The notes under the pieces were generated by a model that saw only the letters and a list, made by a program, of their open reading frames with translations, searched no databases and was not told where the DNA came from. Below are positions 46,537-59,600 of a stretch of DNA of 64,000 nt, in pieces (within the stretch, counting starts at the first letter, position 1; each line of letters begins with the position of its first letter). The position numbers and the translations under genes are program-made. The stretch is from Mercenaria mercenaria (Eukaryota; Mollusca; Bivalvia; Venerida; Veneridae), in the NCBI RefSeq assembly GCF_021730395.1, contig NC_069363.1:45127001-45191000 (forward strand). The letters run 5' to 3'.

Positions 46537-49500
46537 TTATATTACTAGATGAAACTTCGCATACCCATTCACTGGATTTGGTAGAACAGAGGTCGCCAGT
46601 TTTCTGCAAACAAAAAAGGTATATTATTTCAATTTGAACACAATGTTGAAAACTGTAAACGGTCATTCGTGACCTGGTGGTTATGGAAGCTGATCTTCAT
46701 TTCTTTCGGTCCGATCTCCACAAACGGCATGTAAAGAAACAAGAAAGCCTCTAGGGACCTTCAGAAGCTTGTTGCTGTTCCTAGATGTCTTGTGTGTACA
46801 TGAATTTGATGAAATAATTCCCGGAGAATTCTGAGTAGTTTCCTTCATAATTAACACTCGTTCACTAGAACGTCGTCGTAATTATACATGCATTATTTGG
46901 GTGTGGCTTAAGACCCAACAAAAAGAACTCAAACATATTTCATATTTTTTTTTTTGCTAGAACAAAAGCTATGGACAAACTTACTTTTTAAGAACTACAA
47001 TTCGACCAGACAGCACGAGGTTAGCTGAAACAGATACAACGATCACAGACGACAATGCGATTATTACATTCCTACAACCATTTCCGTTTCTTTTCGCTGT
47101 GTCAGCTGTCTCTGTAGAAAATACATAAAACGGCATTTATTCAAACTGTATTTGAAAATATGATCTTTCTAAGAACATTTATAAATATATCTGTTCTTTT
47201 CTTTTAAAGAAAACATACATGTACCATATTAAATATGTGTGACAATTTAATCATCTACAGAAATTGAATTCAATGAAAATAGTTATATAATATCTAAGTC
47301 CAGAAAAATAAAAATATGTTAAACATGTGTGTCAATTTACTTTTCCTGGCATTTTTATGTTGCCAATCGTCTATCCAGTCTTACTTTTTATGCAATGTAA
47401 TATATGAGGAATTAAACACTCCATGAAATGTTATTTATTGTTTAATATTAACTGGTTTACGAGTAAAACAGATATTTGCATTAGATTCAATGGTTTAGGT
47501 TATATCATATCTATGACGTGAAAGATGTTTTGTACAAGCCCCAAGAACTGTTTGAAGAAACCGATAATTATAAAATGCGTTTTATCGTATTGATTGTGTC
47601 CATGCTAACTAACCACTTGAGTAATAAATCTTCCTAAAATAATTGTCTTACGGGCAAGTGTAGAAAATTTGAAGACGTAAACATTATAATATATCATTGA
47701 GATAAATATACCTGAAGTGGATGGAACCTTTTGCGTAGTTACTGAAATTGGTGAAGTTGTCGACGTAGTTGTGGTAGTTGTAGTAGTAGTGGTGGCCTCT
47801 GAAAGGTCAACGTCTGTTCACAAAAAGGAGCATGCATTTAAATTTCTAAAATCTTACGTATATTTCGTATGCCCACTCATCTAAAACAGTTTATCATGCT
47901 TATCGAAACATATGTTTATTCGGTAGGCATCCAGCAGCTATTTAACGTATTTTAAATTTGACTTAACCATGTTAATATTGTGTGTTTATCTTTTTCGATT
48001 ACATGGTGGATTTATCTTCTGGTGTTACTTTTAAATGTATCATTTTAACAAAACAGACACGTATCATGTTACCTTATAGTTTATGAATGAAAATATAGAC
48101 TATTTACCGAAACAGTATCTTTCAGGACAGTCATGTGGAAGATTCCAGAAGCAGTACACATTGTAAAAAATGCAGTTCTTGACCATTAACATGTACGATT
48201 TTGCACAACACCCATCATACGTCCTAAGACAGGCTGATCGATTAACAGCTCCTTCTACAGATGTTGGCATTGTCCCTAATCAAACAAAAGTAGGATTTCA
48301 TTCTCAAGTTAAATAAAACAGACTCTTTTGACATATAGTCAGATCTTCTAAAATAGTGAACTTTTTTTGCACCTTGTGCAATTTATATTTAGTTATTTTG
48401 GAAACCAATGCAATACGTACCATTTAACCAAATGGGAAGTCGTGAACCACATGATTCTTGTTGTACACACGTCTGGGTTATGTTGTAGTCACTGATATAC
48501 TAGACCCCATCATCCAGCGCATAAAGGTCACAGTATTTGTTAACATCGGCAGTTTTGTCAGTGTATCTGACGGAAGGATGTCTGCTGTCTAGGTACGGAA
48601 TATCTCTCGTGTTATATCTCTTGCATGGATCTAAAGGGAAAATTGATTAAAGTCTGAATTAGCTTACTTTATTCTACATTATACAATTATTGACTCTTGA
48701 GCCATTGGATATGATGTGATATTCACCGGAAGAGGGCAATATCGACCTCGGCGATCATATCTAAATCCTCAAGAGTCAATAACTGTTTTTATATGGGTAC
48801 AGGTTTATGAATAAGTAACAAATATTTGTTGCAACATAATTATTTAATGTTTGAAAGTAACAATAACTGTGTGAAACTTCCATTCTATTTTTAGAAAGTG
48901 ATGTTTAATGGGGAAAACCCACTAACCATTAAGTATGAAATATATTTTAAAAGATGATGAGCAGTTTCGGCCAATGAAATTTAGGTTATTTTTAGAACAT
49001 ATAATAAAAAGGCATATTTCATCGATTGAGTTTGTCTTCCTGTATTATTATATTTTAATCATTTGGTTAATTCGGATATGAACAAATAATATGACGTTTA
49101 CGCGGGTAGTTGTACGTAGAGGGTAAATTTACATAATTAAATTGTATGCGGAATATTAAACACAAATGAAATCACAAAGTTAATGCCAGTTACAACTAGA
49201 ATTCAGGAAATTGACTATTAATGTTTATTTGTAATATCTATTTTCTGCATAGTACGTTGAATCGTTTTCACTTATTTATCTTTTCTGCTTACGTTAAAAA
49301 GCATCAATCATGTAGCATACATCACATGCAGTTGTGGATAGCTGTTCACATCTCCGTGTACTATTTGTCGGTAAGCGTCTGATGTTTTACATCAACATTT
49401 GTGTGGGCAGCGAAGCGTGCCCACAGATTTACCATACCACAAATTTACGGACGATACGCTTATCCGAAACCGAACAACAAGTAGTTCCATGTCCTCCATA

Positions 49501-52500
49501 AATTTTACGTAATTCAAGTCTGTTTAACTTTCAGAAAGCTTCTGAGATTCAACTTTATCAAAAAATGCATTGCTTAAGTACATATTTGTCGTAATCTATA
49601 TTTTATAACAAAAACAGAGCGGTTGAAAATGAGCATGCTTGCTTTGATCACATGACCAAAACAATTCTTCATCACGTGACCAAAATAAACTATAAATAAC
49701 CTTCTAAAATAGTACAGTACTTCAGCACCATCCGCGTAGATCTATAATGGGTATTAAAACCAAGTTGCGTCTTTTGTAAACATTTTAAATTAAAACTCAG
49801 TTCCTGCTAGAAAAGTTAATCGAAATTTTATTATTGTAACAACACGAAAGAGCTTGTTTTGGTCACATGATCAGAAAACATCAAACTATTACGGCGTGCG
49901 TTCTATTTCGATACGATACTGAATGATAAAATTGCACCCGTGTATCCATCGACGTTTGTAGCATAGAAATGTGTTTATGGGAAGATATAGTGCATGAAAT
50001 CAACAGAAGAGGTGTTATCTTATTTATTTTTCGTAGAGAGAGATACGATCCCTTCATAATATTTACGAAAATATTTTTTATTTGCTCGACTTAGGAAAAT
50101 AATTGCAGCCGTAACGGAGGGGGCGGACATTACGTACCTGTTTCCCGAAAATACGAACATATGCACTTCGGTTTGATTTAATTTTACATTCTAGCTGGAG
50201 TTTGTGATTGACATATTATTAAAGGGTATAATTAATTCGAAAGAAACATTATTTAAAAATAAATACAAAAAGGAGATCATGTTTAAGTTATAAAATAAGT
50301 GTTATTTAAAAGCTTTATTTACACAGGCAGTTACATTATAATCTTATTTTACAGAGATTTAATACGGTTTTCTACAAATGATCACTGTTTAATGAATATA
50401 CTTCTACAGCTAAGTCTTCCCCACACAAACAAAGTATATATCTTTTAAAATCCTGATATTGATATATTTCCCATCCAGATGTTCGTAAACGTAAAATCTA
50501 AGTCTCATAGAATTAGATGCAATACGAATTATTATTACAAATCTAAAGTGAATATTACTGTTGCAGACATCAATTTGATTATTTCTAAGTTTGGTAGACA
50601 CTTCATGCTTTCACATCTTGTCTCTGAATCTGTCCAATCCCTAAAACATATATACTGTATTTAAGTGCACAAATTACAATTAAGTGTTAAAAATTAATCA
50701 TATACAAAATAATGTGAAAATTATATTTCAACAGAATACATCTATAATTATAAAAAAAGATGGATAAAGTCAGCCACAAATTGACAAATACTATGTTGAA
50801 ATAATTTACTGTATTAAACTATTTCACAATTATATTTTACCATTACGCAGTAACATGCGCATAAACATATTCACTTTAATAAATATCTCATTTATTTCCC
50901 TTGTTTTGTGTCTAAATTTTGTATGTGTGATACAATGGAATGAAAAGAAAAGATATAATATGACTATGTTTCAAGCAAATTAAAAATAATTTATATGCGC
51001 CTGTCCTTAAAAATGCTAAATAATAATTTTGTCGGAGCGTAAAGTTTTATTCAACATTTCTTAGTAAGATGAAAATAAAAGCCCTAGTTATATATGTTGA
51101 GCATCAAAATATTTTTACATTTGAAATCTTAACATGCGACTCGGGTTTGTTTAGTTTGATTGAATATGAATATATCTCGTCGAGATTTGAGAGATTTTTA
51201 TATTTTTTTCCGCTACGACAATTTTTAAAAATTAGAAATCAATACACAATGTACTAATAGACCGGCAAAACCATATCACTCAGAGTAAAATTGATATGGA
51301 TTATAACTTACTGATAATTTCCAGTATTTCACCGAAAAGCATAAAATAAAAGTTACTGTACAGTTTCGTTAAAGTCTACATATAATCTAGAGACATATCG
51401 AAAATTAGTAATTAATCATACCAGTAAACACATCAGCATTGAAAATGAATTATAATCTGTTAATATTTCACTAAATTAAAATTGATGTTTTTTCTTTATA
51501 TATATATTGGTTAAAATAGTACATGGAATGCCTTTCCATACTTATAAACTGTCAACTTAAATGATTTATGATTTTTGATGTTTAATATATGATGCTTTCT
51601 ATTTGAAAAAGCAAGTGCATCCTGAGAAATTATATAATTCAAAATCTTAGGTCGTAATGGTCTTTACCTTACCACCGGGGCTGGCGATGTAAGGTTTTTG
51701 ATGAGTAACAAAAATAAAACCATAGAAGCTGTTGAATCACCAGTGACCCCCACTAGTCGAATCATTCGATTAAGTTCTCTGTTTTGATAAAAACTTAAAG
51801 CAAACAATCAAGTTGAAGTCATTTTGCAGGTTGGGAGAACTTCAATAACTGTTAAAATATTTTTTATTTGGGTAAAGTAATAAGTAAATACTTACATGTA
51901 TGATGGAAAAGTGATTTTTCAATTTATTTTGCACATTGTTGTTGTTAACATAGTCATTATTTTCATGAAATTTAATATTTTTCAGCTGACATACTGGCCT
52001 CTATTGGTATCGTTATTGTTTTCGTCTGCACTTACCAGAACGAGGCTCCAGTGGGGAACGACCCCTTGTGTCAAATTATGTAGGGAATAACTCAGTTTCG
52101 TGAAATAATAACAAAGAATTGTTAAGTTTTCTGCTTTATTCTCACAAAGTACATGAATTTGCTGGGTGTGCGAAACCGTGTACAGTGCGAAACGGTTAAG
52201 AAAAGCTTTTCCACATGAGTCATATTAAGTGAAGAGTCTCGTATAAATCATTATTACAGAACAAAATCTAAAGAACAAAGTTATTGTAATTTTCTTACCT
52301 GATTTATCTTTGATCATGCAATCTCTTTGTGACAACACTAGCAACGATAAAGAAAGAATCGTTTAGTTCTATACATGTTGTTTCCATTCTCCGTTAGGAA
52401 GCTTTTATATATTGTTATAAAATGTAAGCTGTATTTATTCAGGAAGCATAGTCCCTTTGTTGGCATTAATTACATTTCAAAAGTTAAGGTATACAGTTTT

Positions 52501-52579
52501 TTTTCCAAAGATTAGAAGCTCATTAGTACTTACCAGCTATAAACAACGAAACAACTAAACAAATCGTAGTTTTCGCCAT
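46537..52579 (-). CDS. gene 2: short D8C transmembrane protein, with an in-frame stop
   Basis: Exons on the minus strand: 52534-52579 (signal peptide MAKTTICLVVSLFIA), 52299-52337, 48421-48630 and 48108-48275 (D8C: CGSRLPIWLNG, GCCAKSYMLMVKNC, CPERYCF), 47712-47798 (Thr-rich stalk, EATTTTTTTTSTTS), 46985-47111 (helix NVIIALSSVIVVSVSANLVL) and 46537-46603 (tail). They sum to 744 nt, 247 codons plus TAA, all in phase with GT-AG introns. Codon 72 is TAG (48502-48500), in the place of the tryptophan in the WY motif that genes 1 and 3 keep (SWYN, QWYD). One base (TGG to TAG) explains it. Otherwise nothing is decayed, so this may be a null allele, a sequencing error or a very young pseudogene. Skipping the 210-nt exon keeps the frame but removes half the D8C domain. 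Confidence 0.8.
48686..48783. repeat. fold-back element in gene 2 intron 2
   Basis: 48686-48715 and 48754-48783 are inverted (ATTATTGACTCTTGAG / CTCAAGAGTCAATAAC) with few mismatches and a 38-base loop. It lies 55 bases upstream of the acceptor of the exon that carries the in-frame stop. Confidence 0.65.
48790..52295. other. gene 2 intron 2, mostly featureless
   Basis: AT-rich, no exon seen. One perfect inverted repeat, TGTGGGCA...TGCCCACA, is at 49402-49425 with core gcgaagcg, and probably belongs to a dispersed repeat. Two 'cacatgaccaaaacaa' / 'cacgtgaccaaaataa' phrases (49652, 49673) are a short duplication. Confidence 0.4.
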
Positions 52580-53560
52580 TGTTCTGACCAAAAACAACTT
52601 TGAGAAAATCTAAATCCCAGTATCTTAAAGTTTGAAGTCGTTTTCACTGAAAAAAGGCGTAAATAGTTTGGAAATCACTTCAGAAATAAACTTTGTTGCG
52701 CCATATTAAATTGGCTTCACAAAACTCGATATTTTCCAATATTTATTTTCACTAAAGTTGCAACATCCTCATTGGTTAAATCATACTGATAACACCGCGA
52801 TAACGTAACTTCAATTGCTTTGTCAACATTTCACTTGTTTTCGTTCAAAAGATAAAGAAAACGATAAATCTCGGGGAATTGGGAAAAAGTTGATAATTTT
52901 AACTATTCAATAAAATCTGGAAAGTAGATCCCTCAACCATAAATTGTCTGATGAATGTATTAAAAAAACTAGAAATTCTGTAAGATAAATATGTTGAATA
53001 AATACTACGCAATTAAAGCAATAACACTGAGGAAAATGTTTTATCCGTAAATGACAAAAAGAAACCCCACGTAATATTCTGCGATAAAAATCTCGAAGTT
53101 AAATTCGCATGTTAGTTCCAGTGAAGATTTCTGGACTGGGATATATGATACATCTCATAAAATAAAACCACAAACGATGAATAAATATATATAACATTAT
53201 GAAGTTTATTAATAAAAGCATGAATGAATTTAATGGATAAATGAACACAGGGGGAAAACATGAATCTCGAAAGAATGGAAATCTTTGTTTAAAAAAAAAG
53301 AAAGAAAATAGTACAATACTCTAGAGTTCCTATATAACATGTAAAATTCACGTTATTTTCGTGTAGTATATTTCTGTTAACATCTGAGCTCTTAAAATGT
53401 AGTCAACATTGAGAACTTGCAAAAGGTGAGTTAAATAAAGACATTATCTTATATCTTTAATGTTTTAGAACATATTTTACTAAAACCATCATCACTACCA
53501 AGAACAAAATAATCAAGCGGGATATATGAACTCTGAAAGATAGCGGAGATAGGGTCAAAT
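52580..53560. other. intergenic region between head-to-head genes 2 and 3
   Basis: About 1.06 kb separates the two start codons. The gene 2 side has CCAAT-like sequence (cattggttaaatcat at 52770) but no clear TATA box. No repeat was recognised. It may hold shared control sites. Confidence 0.4.
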
Positions 53561-53562
53561 AT

Positions 53563-53589
53563 CACGTGATTAATGTCGTAGTATATAAA
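53563..53589 (+). promoter_or_regulatory. E-box palindrome and TATA box upstream of gene 3
   Basis: TATATAAA at 53582-53589 is 48 bases before the gene 3 ATG, so a start site near 53612-53620 would leave a very short 5' UTR. ATCACGTGAT (53561-53570) is a 10-bp palindrome holding CACGTG, the bHLH-type E-box. No transcript evidence is available. Confidence 0.5.
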
Positions 53590-53636
53590 TCAAAAGGATT
53601 TTCAATGTTTGAGTACATTATACGCTTAGGACTGAG

Positions 53637-56600
53637 ATGTATCTGAAAGCAGCGTTTTCGTATAATATTTTACTGGTTGCATTAGGTCAGTATAAGGGTT
53701 GCCATTAAAGTTCACAACTTCATGTGATTATATTTTATTGGAAAACTTAAGTATTCATTTTAAAGATCGATACATAGTCCTTAAACGTAATTTAATTCCC
53801 GAGTCATATATTTTGTATATATTTAGCATGCAACAGCACCTTACTTCCGGAGCTGGAAAGGCGGGCGAGAAATTATATAGCAGATGGAAGTGTTGATCCT
53901 TATGTGAATGATTTTTTTCTTGTTGACCAATGGTATGACGTTACAAAATACGACCAACAGTATTTGATGCCGGACTCTACAAATATGCCTGATGATTTTA
54001 CTTGTGGAGGATATGAACCTATTTATATAAAAGGTAAGCCGGATATTTTGTAATATACAAGAAGGCATTGGGTATTACTATCTCAGTTTTAGGAAATCAC
54101 GTTATTTATCACATTTTTTAATTCTTTTAATTGTCTTAAATATATGACAATTCGCATGTAAAATCCTAATAATCTTTTTTCAATAATTTTACCGACATTC
54201 TAAAATTTACGAATTATTCGTATATTATTATACTGTATTTTCTTCAGATAATGAAACAAACTATTCAATCCCACATACCTGTATGATTATTCAGAAAAGT
54301 ATGTTTACAAATGCTTTTACAATTATTATTATAAATAAAAATAAACCGATAATTGTAAACTGATATTGACCAGCGCAAGCCATAATTAATGTCTTAACTG
54401 CATGTTACGTAAATTTAATATTATGTATTTTTACTATTTAAAAAGGCACACATCCAGACGTTAAGAAACTTACCAGTACACCTGTGGCTGTTAAAGCGTG
54501 TTTACGCAGCACATTTGACAACTGTGATATTAAGTACAATATAAAATTGAGAAAATGCCACCAGAGAGTACAATATTATCTTGAATCAACGAAACAACAT
54601 GCATCATACTGTTTTGGTTAGTATGTTTTCTTTATTCATTTCCGTTTTGAATACAAGAAAATGAAAATTAAATATCAATTTAAAGTAAAGCAAGGCCAAC
54701 GGCTTATCACATTCATGTACCTTAAATGTAGCCAGCTAATATAAACAATAAACTATGTGTTTAAAAATATATGATGAGGAATAAGACAATTATATGTTGC
54801 GTGGATTTTGCTTACAAGGGCATCAAGTTCTGTTCGTAAGATCGATTTATGTTCTTTTTTAATTTTACAGACCCACCTTCAATACAGAACAGCAATGCAA
54901 GTAAGTTGACATTTTAGTGAAATGTATATTTTAGAAAAATACGTTTAAGCTATATCCTTTTGGTATCGTACTCGCAAAGAGGTATTATATTCGGTCTATT
55001 ACGATAAGGATTTTTTTTTACATTTTAGTTATTATTGAACGGAATTGTTGAGGTACAGAAAGTCTAACGTCTACATGTTTTTGACTTTCTCAAGTACTTT
55101 TATACATAATGCGGGAAAATGATTTTGTCGAGGCATTCGTTGATCAAAAGACAATCGAAATATTGAACAGTGAAGAATTGCGAACTAGGTTCCCAGACTA
55201 TGGAACTCTATGTCCATCAGGATTAAGGATGTCGACACACAGGCTACTATTAAAGTCTGTTAAAACACATTTCTTTCAACAACACTTTGCTATGTAACAT
55301 GTTCAAATTAAAGAGTAAATCAATATTTATGCGCCTTTTAATATTTTATGTATATCCATTTGTCTTGTTTAGATTTGTATTTTATTATTCATGTTAAACA
55401 GACACACTTCTGCTGTATAATCCTCTATTTTGCAAATTAAAAGCAAAAAAGTGTAGTCAATAATCTAGACTGCTAGATGCTGATTGCTGCCATTAAAAAA
55501 AAGAAGAAATTTTAGAATGTTGATGAAAACATGCACACTTTCATCACAGAAAATCGCGAAATGAATCGGTAGGTAATGTAACTTTGAATGGTTCATGTTC
55601 AAAGTCATTACTTACTTCCTGAAAAAGAATTAACACACTAAAACATTGTATATCGTGGTTATGATAGTTTCAGTTTGGATATAACTGACAAAGAATATTT
55701 TAAAATTGTGTATTGGCACTTAACTCTCTTGTTGTTCTTTGGAGAAGATCGCTATATTTCGTGTATTTCATTGTTACATGTGTCTAGTTTTACACTTTTA
55801 TTTCCAATTTATGTCATATTGCGTGCATTGCAAGAAAAGATATTGTTCTAACACGTTTTACACGGGAAATTCTCGGTGAAAAATCGTTGATAGTTTGAAA
55901 TTTCTCCGTACTAATTCTTTTACTTTTCTTGTCCAAGACAGAAAATATATTGCTCAAGTCCAAACTAGATGTATGTGTAATATTTCATATGTTCTTTACA
56001 GTACATAAAGTTTTCTTCTAAAGAATTTTCAGACCCACCGACAAACGTCCAACTTGGTAGTGTTATTGTGAAGCCGATACTAGATTTTGATAAAGAAGAC
56101 AAACAGATCCATGATAATGGCAAATTATTTGATACTACAAATTACACCCCTTTCGTGAAGTTTGAATGTACTTTTCACAGTCAAGGGAACTATTTCTATT
56201 CCGTTCATTGATATAAAATATTACATTTCTTTTCTAACACAGTATATACTGTCATCATTGGTAGCTTAATACATTTTTATGCTACCAACACAGCACTCTT
56301 GAGAAATCGAAATCTACATGAAATATATCTAACATAAACAGTGGATCCATTTGTAACACGTTCATGTTGAAAAATAACATAAAACAAAACTTCCGACAAA
56401 TATATATACCATAATGTCGCATTTCAATGCAGATTAAAGCAGTCGTATGAATATTGCTAAAATTTATTTCAGAAAAGGGAAAGTTGTTTTAAAGCATGCT
56501 GTTATTTTGTTTTTGATATTTTTTGTTTTGTTTTAAATTTCATTTACTAATTTTACATTAATTATTTACACAAAGGTACAAAAATAGTCGTCTTTACAAA

Positions 56601-59600
56601 GTGCTTGGGCCTTCACAGGACACTGAGACATTAGTAATCTCGGAAAAAACAATGCATAGAAATGATAAAATACCCCTTGGATTCACGGTATGTAGTCTTT
56701 TATTTCATCATGAATTAACAAGTGTTGACTCAAAACACATTCTTTTGTATCTGTAATGACGTTAATGGTTAACAGTTTAACATCGGCAAAAAATAAGAGC
56801 AACTATGTATGTTGTAGGAAAATCCAGCTAAACCTAACGTGTTCCAGCGCTTTTAGTAACATAGAAGATACATGTATACGTTATACAAAATGATATACAA
56901 GAACCACACAGCTCAAATATCTTCATCCAAATCAGTTCAAAACACTCAACTTCAGTCTCGGTATCACTTTCATCTGTATCGTCGTCTCCTCCAAGCTCAG
57001 TTATCATCTCTTCCAGTACACCAACCATCTGTGGCGGCAGTATGTCCCCTTAAAACCATAAAGGTTCAATCAGGCCTGTGTCATCCTTTGTCCATCCATA
57101 ATCCTCTGATGCCTGATGAATATCAGGATCAGATATGTGTGAGTGCTTCCATATCCCGACCTGATAGTTCACTCTACGGTTGTATTGAATCAGGCATTTC
57201 TTACATGGAGGCAACACAGAAAAATCAACATTCTTGGATGCATCTGGGCTGTCATCGCAGATCTCTTTCATTTCCATACATGGCACATGTGAACAAGTCC
57301 ATTTAAGAAACAATGTCATCTGAAACAGTCCATTTGTTTCCTTAATCAGCAATTGAGCCTATACTTCTCGGTCCCCTACGTTTATGACCATTGCCATATC
57401 ATTGATGACCATGTTTGAACCATGGCCGACAATGAAATGGATTTGTTTTGTCAATCATAAAAATCAATGGTAATGAAATGTCCATGTTGCAACTATGATT
57501 TGACCATGTCCATATCAATGATAAACGTAGTCAGGGATATAGACCTGTTTTGGCCATTGTCAAATTATTGTCATATTAATACCATGAAAATATTTCACTT
57601 CCAGATCATGGTGAAATCATGTTTGTTGAAGTAGCAATATTTTGACTTTGATTGAATTTCATGGTCATATTATGGTCACCTCATGTTCTCAACTCATATT
57701 CTTTTCAAATTGACTTGTTTTGCCCCAGTGAAAATATCACCAAAATTACTGAAACGGGTGAAATTTACCAAAATGATAAAAATTAGGTGAAATTTCAATG
57801 AAATTTGCTGCAATTGAAATCCTATTAAGGGTAGGATAATGTTTCAGGGTAACAATCTATATTAGCATCTAAAGATTCTAAAAGGGAAATAACTGGTGTT
57901 TACATATTGCGTCTGCAAAGTGACATGGATCGAAGATTTGACTCCATCTATGAAAATACCATATTATCATTACATGAACAAGAAAATTGCAGAATAATTG
58001 AAAATAGATCGTTTCAAACAATGCTGAAAATTTAGAAAACATTGATGTAAACAAGCGGGTGGGGAAATGTAAAAAAAGAAGACAAGTGTGAGATAAGATG
58101 CTATTACAGGTGGTGAAAACTAACAGAAGGAAGACTTTGACTGAATTAACAAGTGAATAGATTCTATAATAGCACCTTTTTCTTAGTTCACCTGAGCCAA
58201 AGGCTCATGATGGGCTTTTGTGACCGCTCAATGTCCGTCGTGCGTCGTGTGACAGTCAACAATTGCTACAAAAAATTCAAAACCACTGGGCAGAATTATA
58301 CCAAACGTCACAGGAATGATCCTTGGGTGGCCCCCTTTCAAAATTATTCAAAAAATTGAAATTCAAGCAGCACTCTGGTTGCCATGGCAACCGAAAGGAA
58401 AAACTTTAAAAATCTTCTTGTCGTAAACCACAGGTCATAGGGCTTTTGTAGCATCATCTAGTGGTCCTCTACCAGGATTGTTTAAATTATCACCCTAGGG
58501 TCAAATATGGCCCCACTCTAGGGGTCACATAGACTTATAGGGAAAACTTTGAAAATCTTCTTCAAGTTCTTGTCCAAAACCAAAGGTAATTAGGACCCTG
58601 TGGAAAATTCATGGACAAACCATGGTTAAAATATGGTAAAACCATGATTAAAGCCGTTTCGGGCAAATGGTAAAAGGCCTGAATGGCTTCAATTTGACCA
58701 TAATCTGGCCATGACTAAAACATGGTTTGACCAGGTATCGCAAATGAAACATTGTCACATCATGGCTATAACAGACATGTCTTATCCGTGATATGACTAT
58801 GAATTGTCCATGATATTGCTGAAATGATCTGGAACTGATTAGAACCTGTCCAAATCATTGCCGGATCGCTCTCAGACGACACGTTCATATCATTGTCAGT
58901 TTACAATTTCTTGTGACCATATTCCAACTTCGATGTGGTAATGTTCCATTTGCGACACCTGGTCAAAACATGTTTCAACCATGGTCATAATGTATCTATA
59001 TCATATCCGAAACATGGCCATTTACCATGTTTTAACCATGGTTATACCATGGTTTGTCCATGAATTTTTCCGCAGGGTCTCTTTTCCATCACTTTTATTG
59101 GTTTCTCATGTCCCTTCCCTCTGAAGGCAATGGTGGTGTCACAGCCGCAGTATTCATGAAGTCCAAGAAGTGCAGATCTGTACTCTTCTGTTAAGCCTCT
59201 AGCTACTTCTTCCATGTTCTAAAGTTTTCTATTGTTACCAGAACCAGTGTCGAAAAGTATTTTGCATCCTTCAAATTTGTCAATATAGAAAAAGAAGTAT
59301 GAAGAATATGTCACTATCTGTGGTACGAATTTGAATATTCTTGTAGCCATAGTCTTTTCAATAGAACGCATACAAAACAACTCTGGTGTCTTTTTCCTCC
59401 TGCGTAGATTTCAGAGTTTCAATAGTTGATTTTTCTGTTGTTTCGCAGTCTGTTGACGTGTATTGATATGATTCACTGTCACATATAAAGATAACTTTCC
59501 TCCCCTTTAGTTTCTTTGCATATTCGTTGCTCTCCCAGGACCTGCACATAACCTGACCTAGTTGTTGCTAGTTCTCATCATTTGTGAGAAACGCCTTCCA

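Noticed and set aside
55109-55297. 62-codon frame in gene 3 intron 4
   Set aside because: No recognisable domain, no splice sites in phase with neighbours, and nothing like it in gene 1.
56211-56575. AT-AC (U12-type) intron in gene 3
   Set aside because: The donor starts ATAT but lacks the ATATCCTT consensus, the acceptor is AG, and using an AC end would create a stop. A mutated GT donor is simpler.
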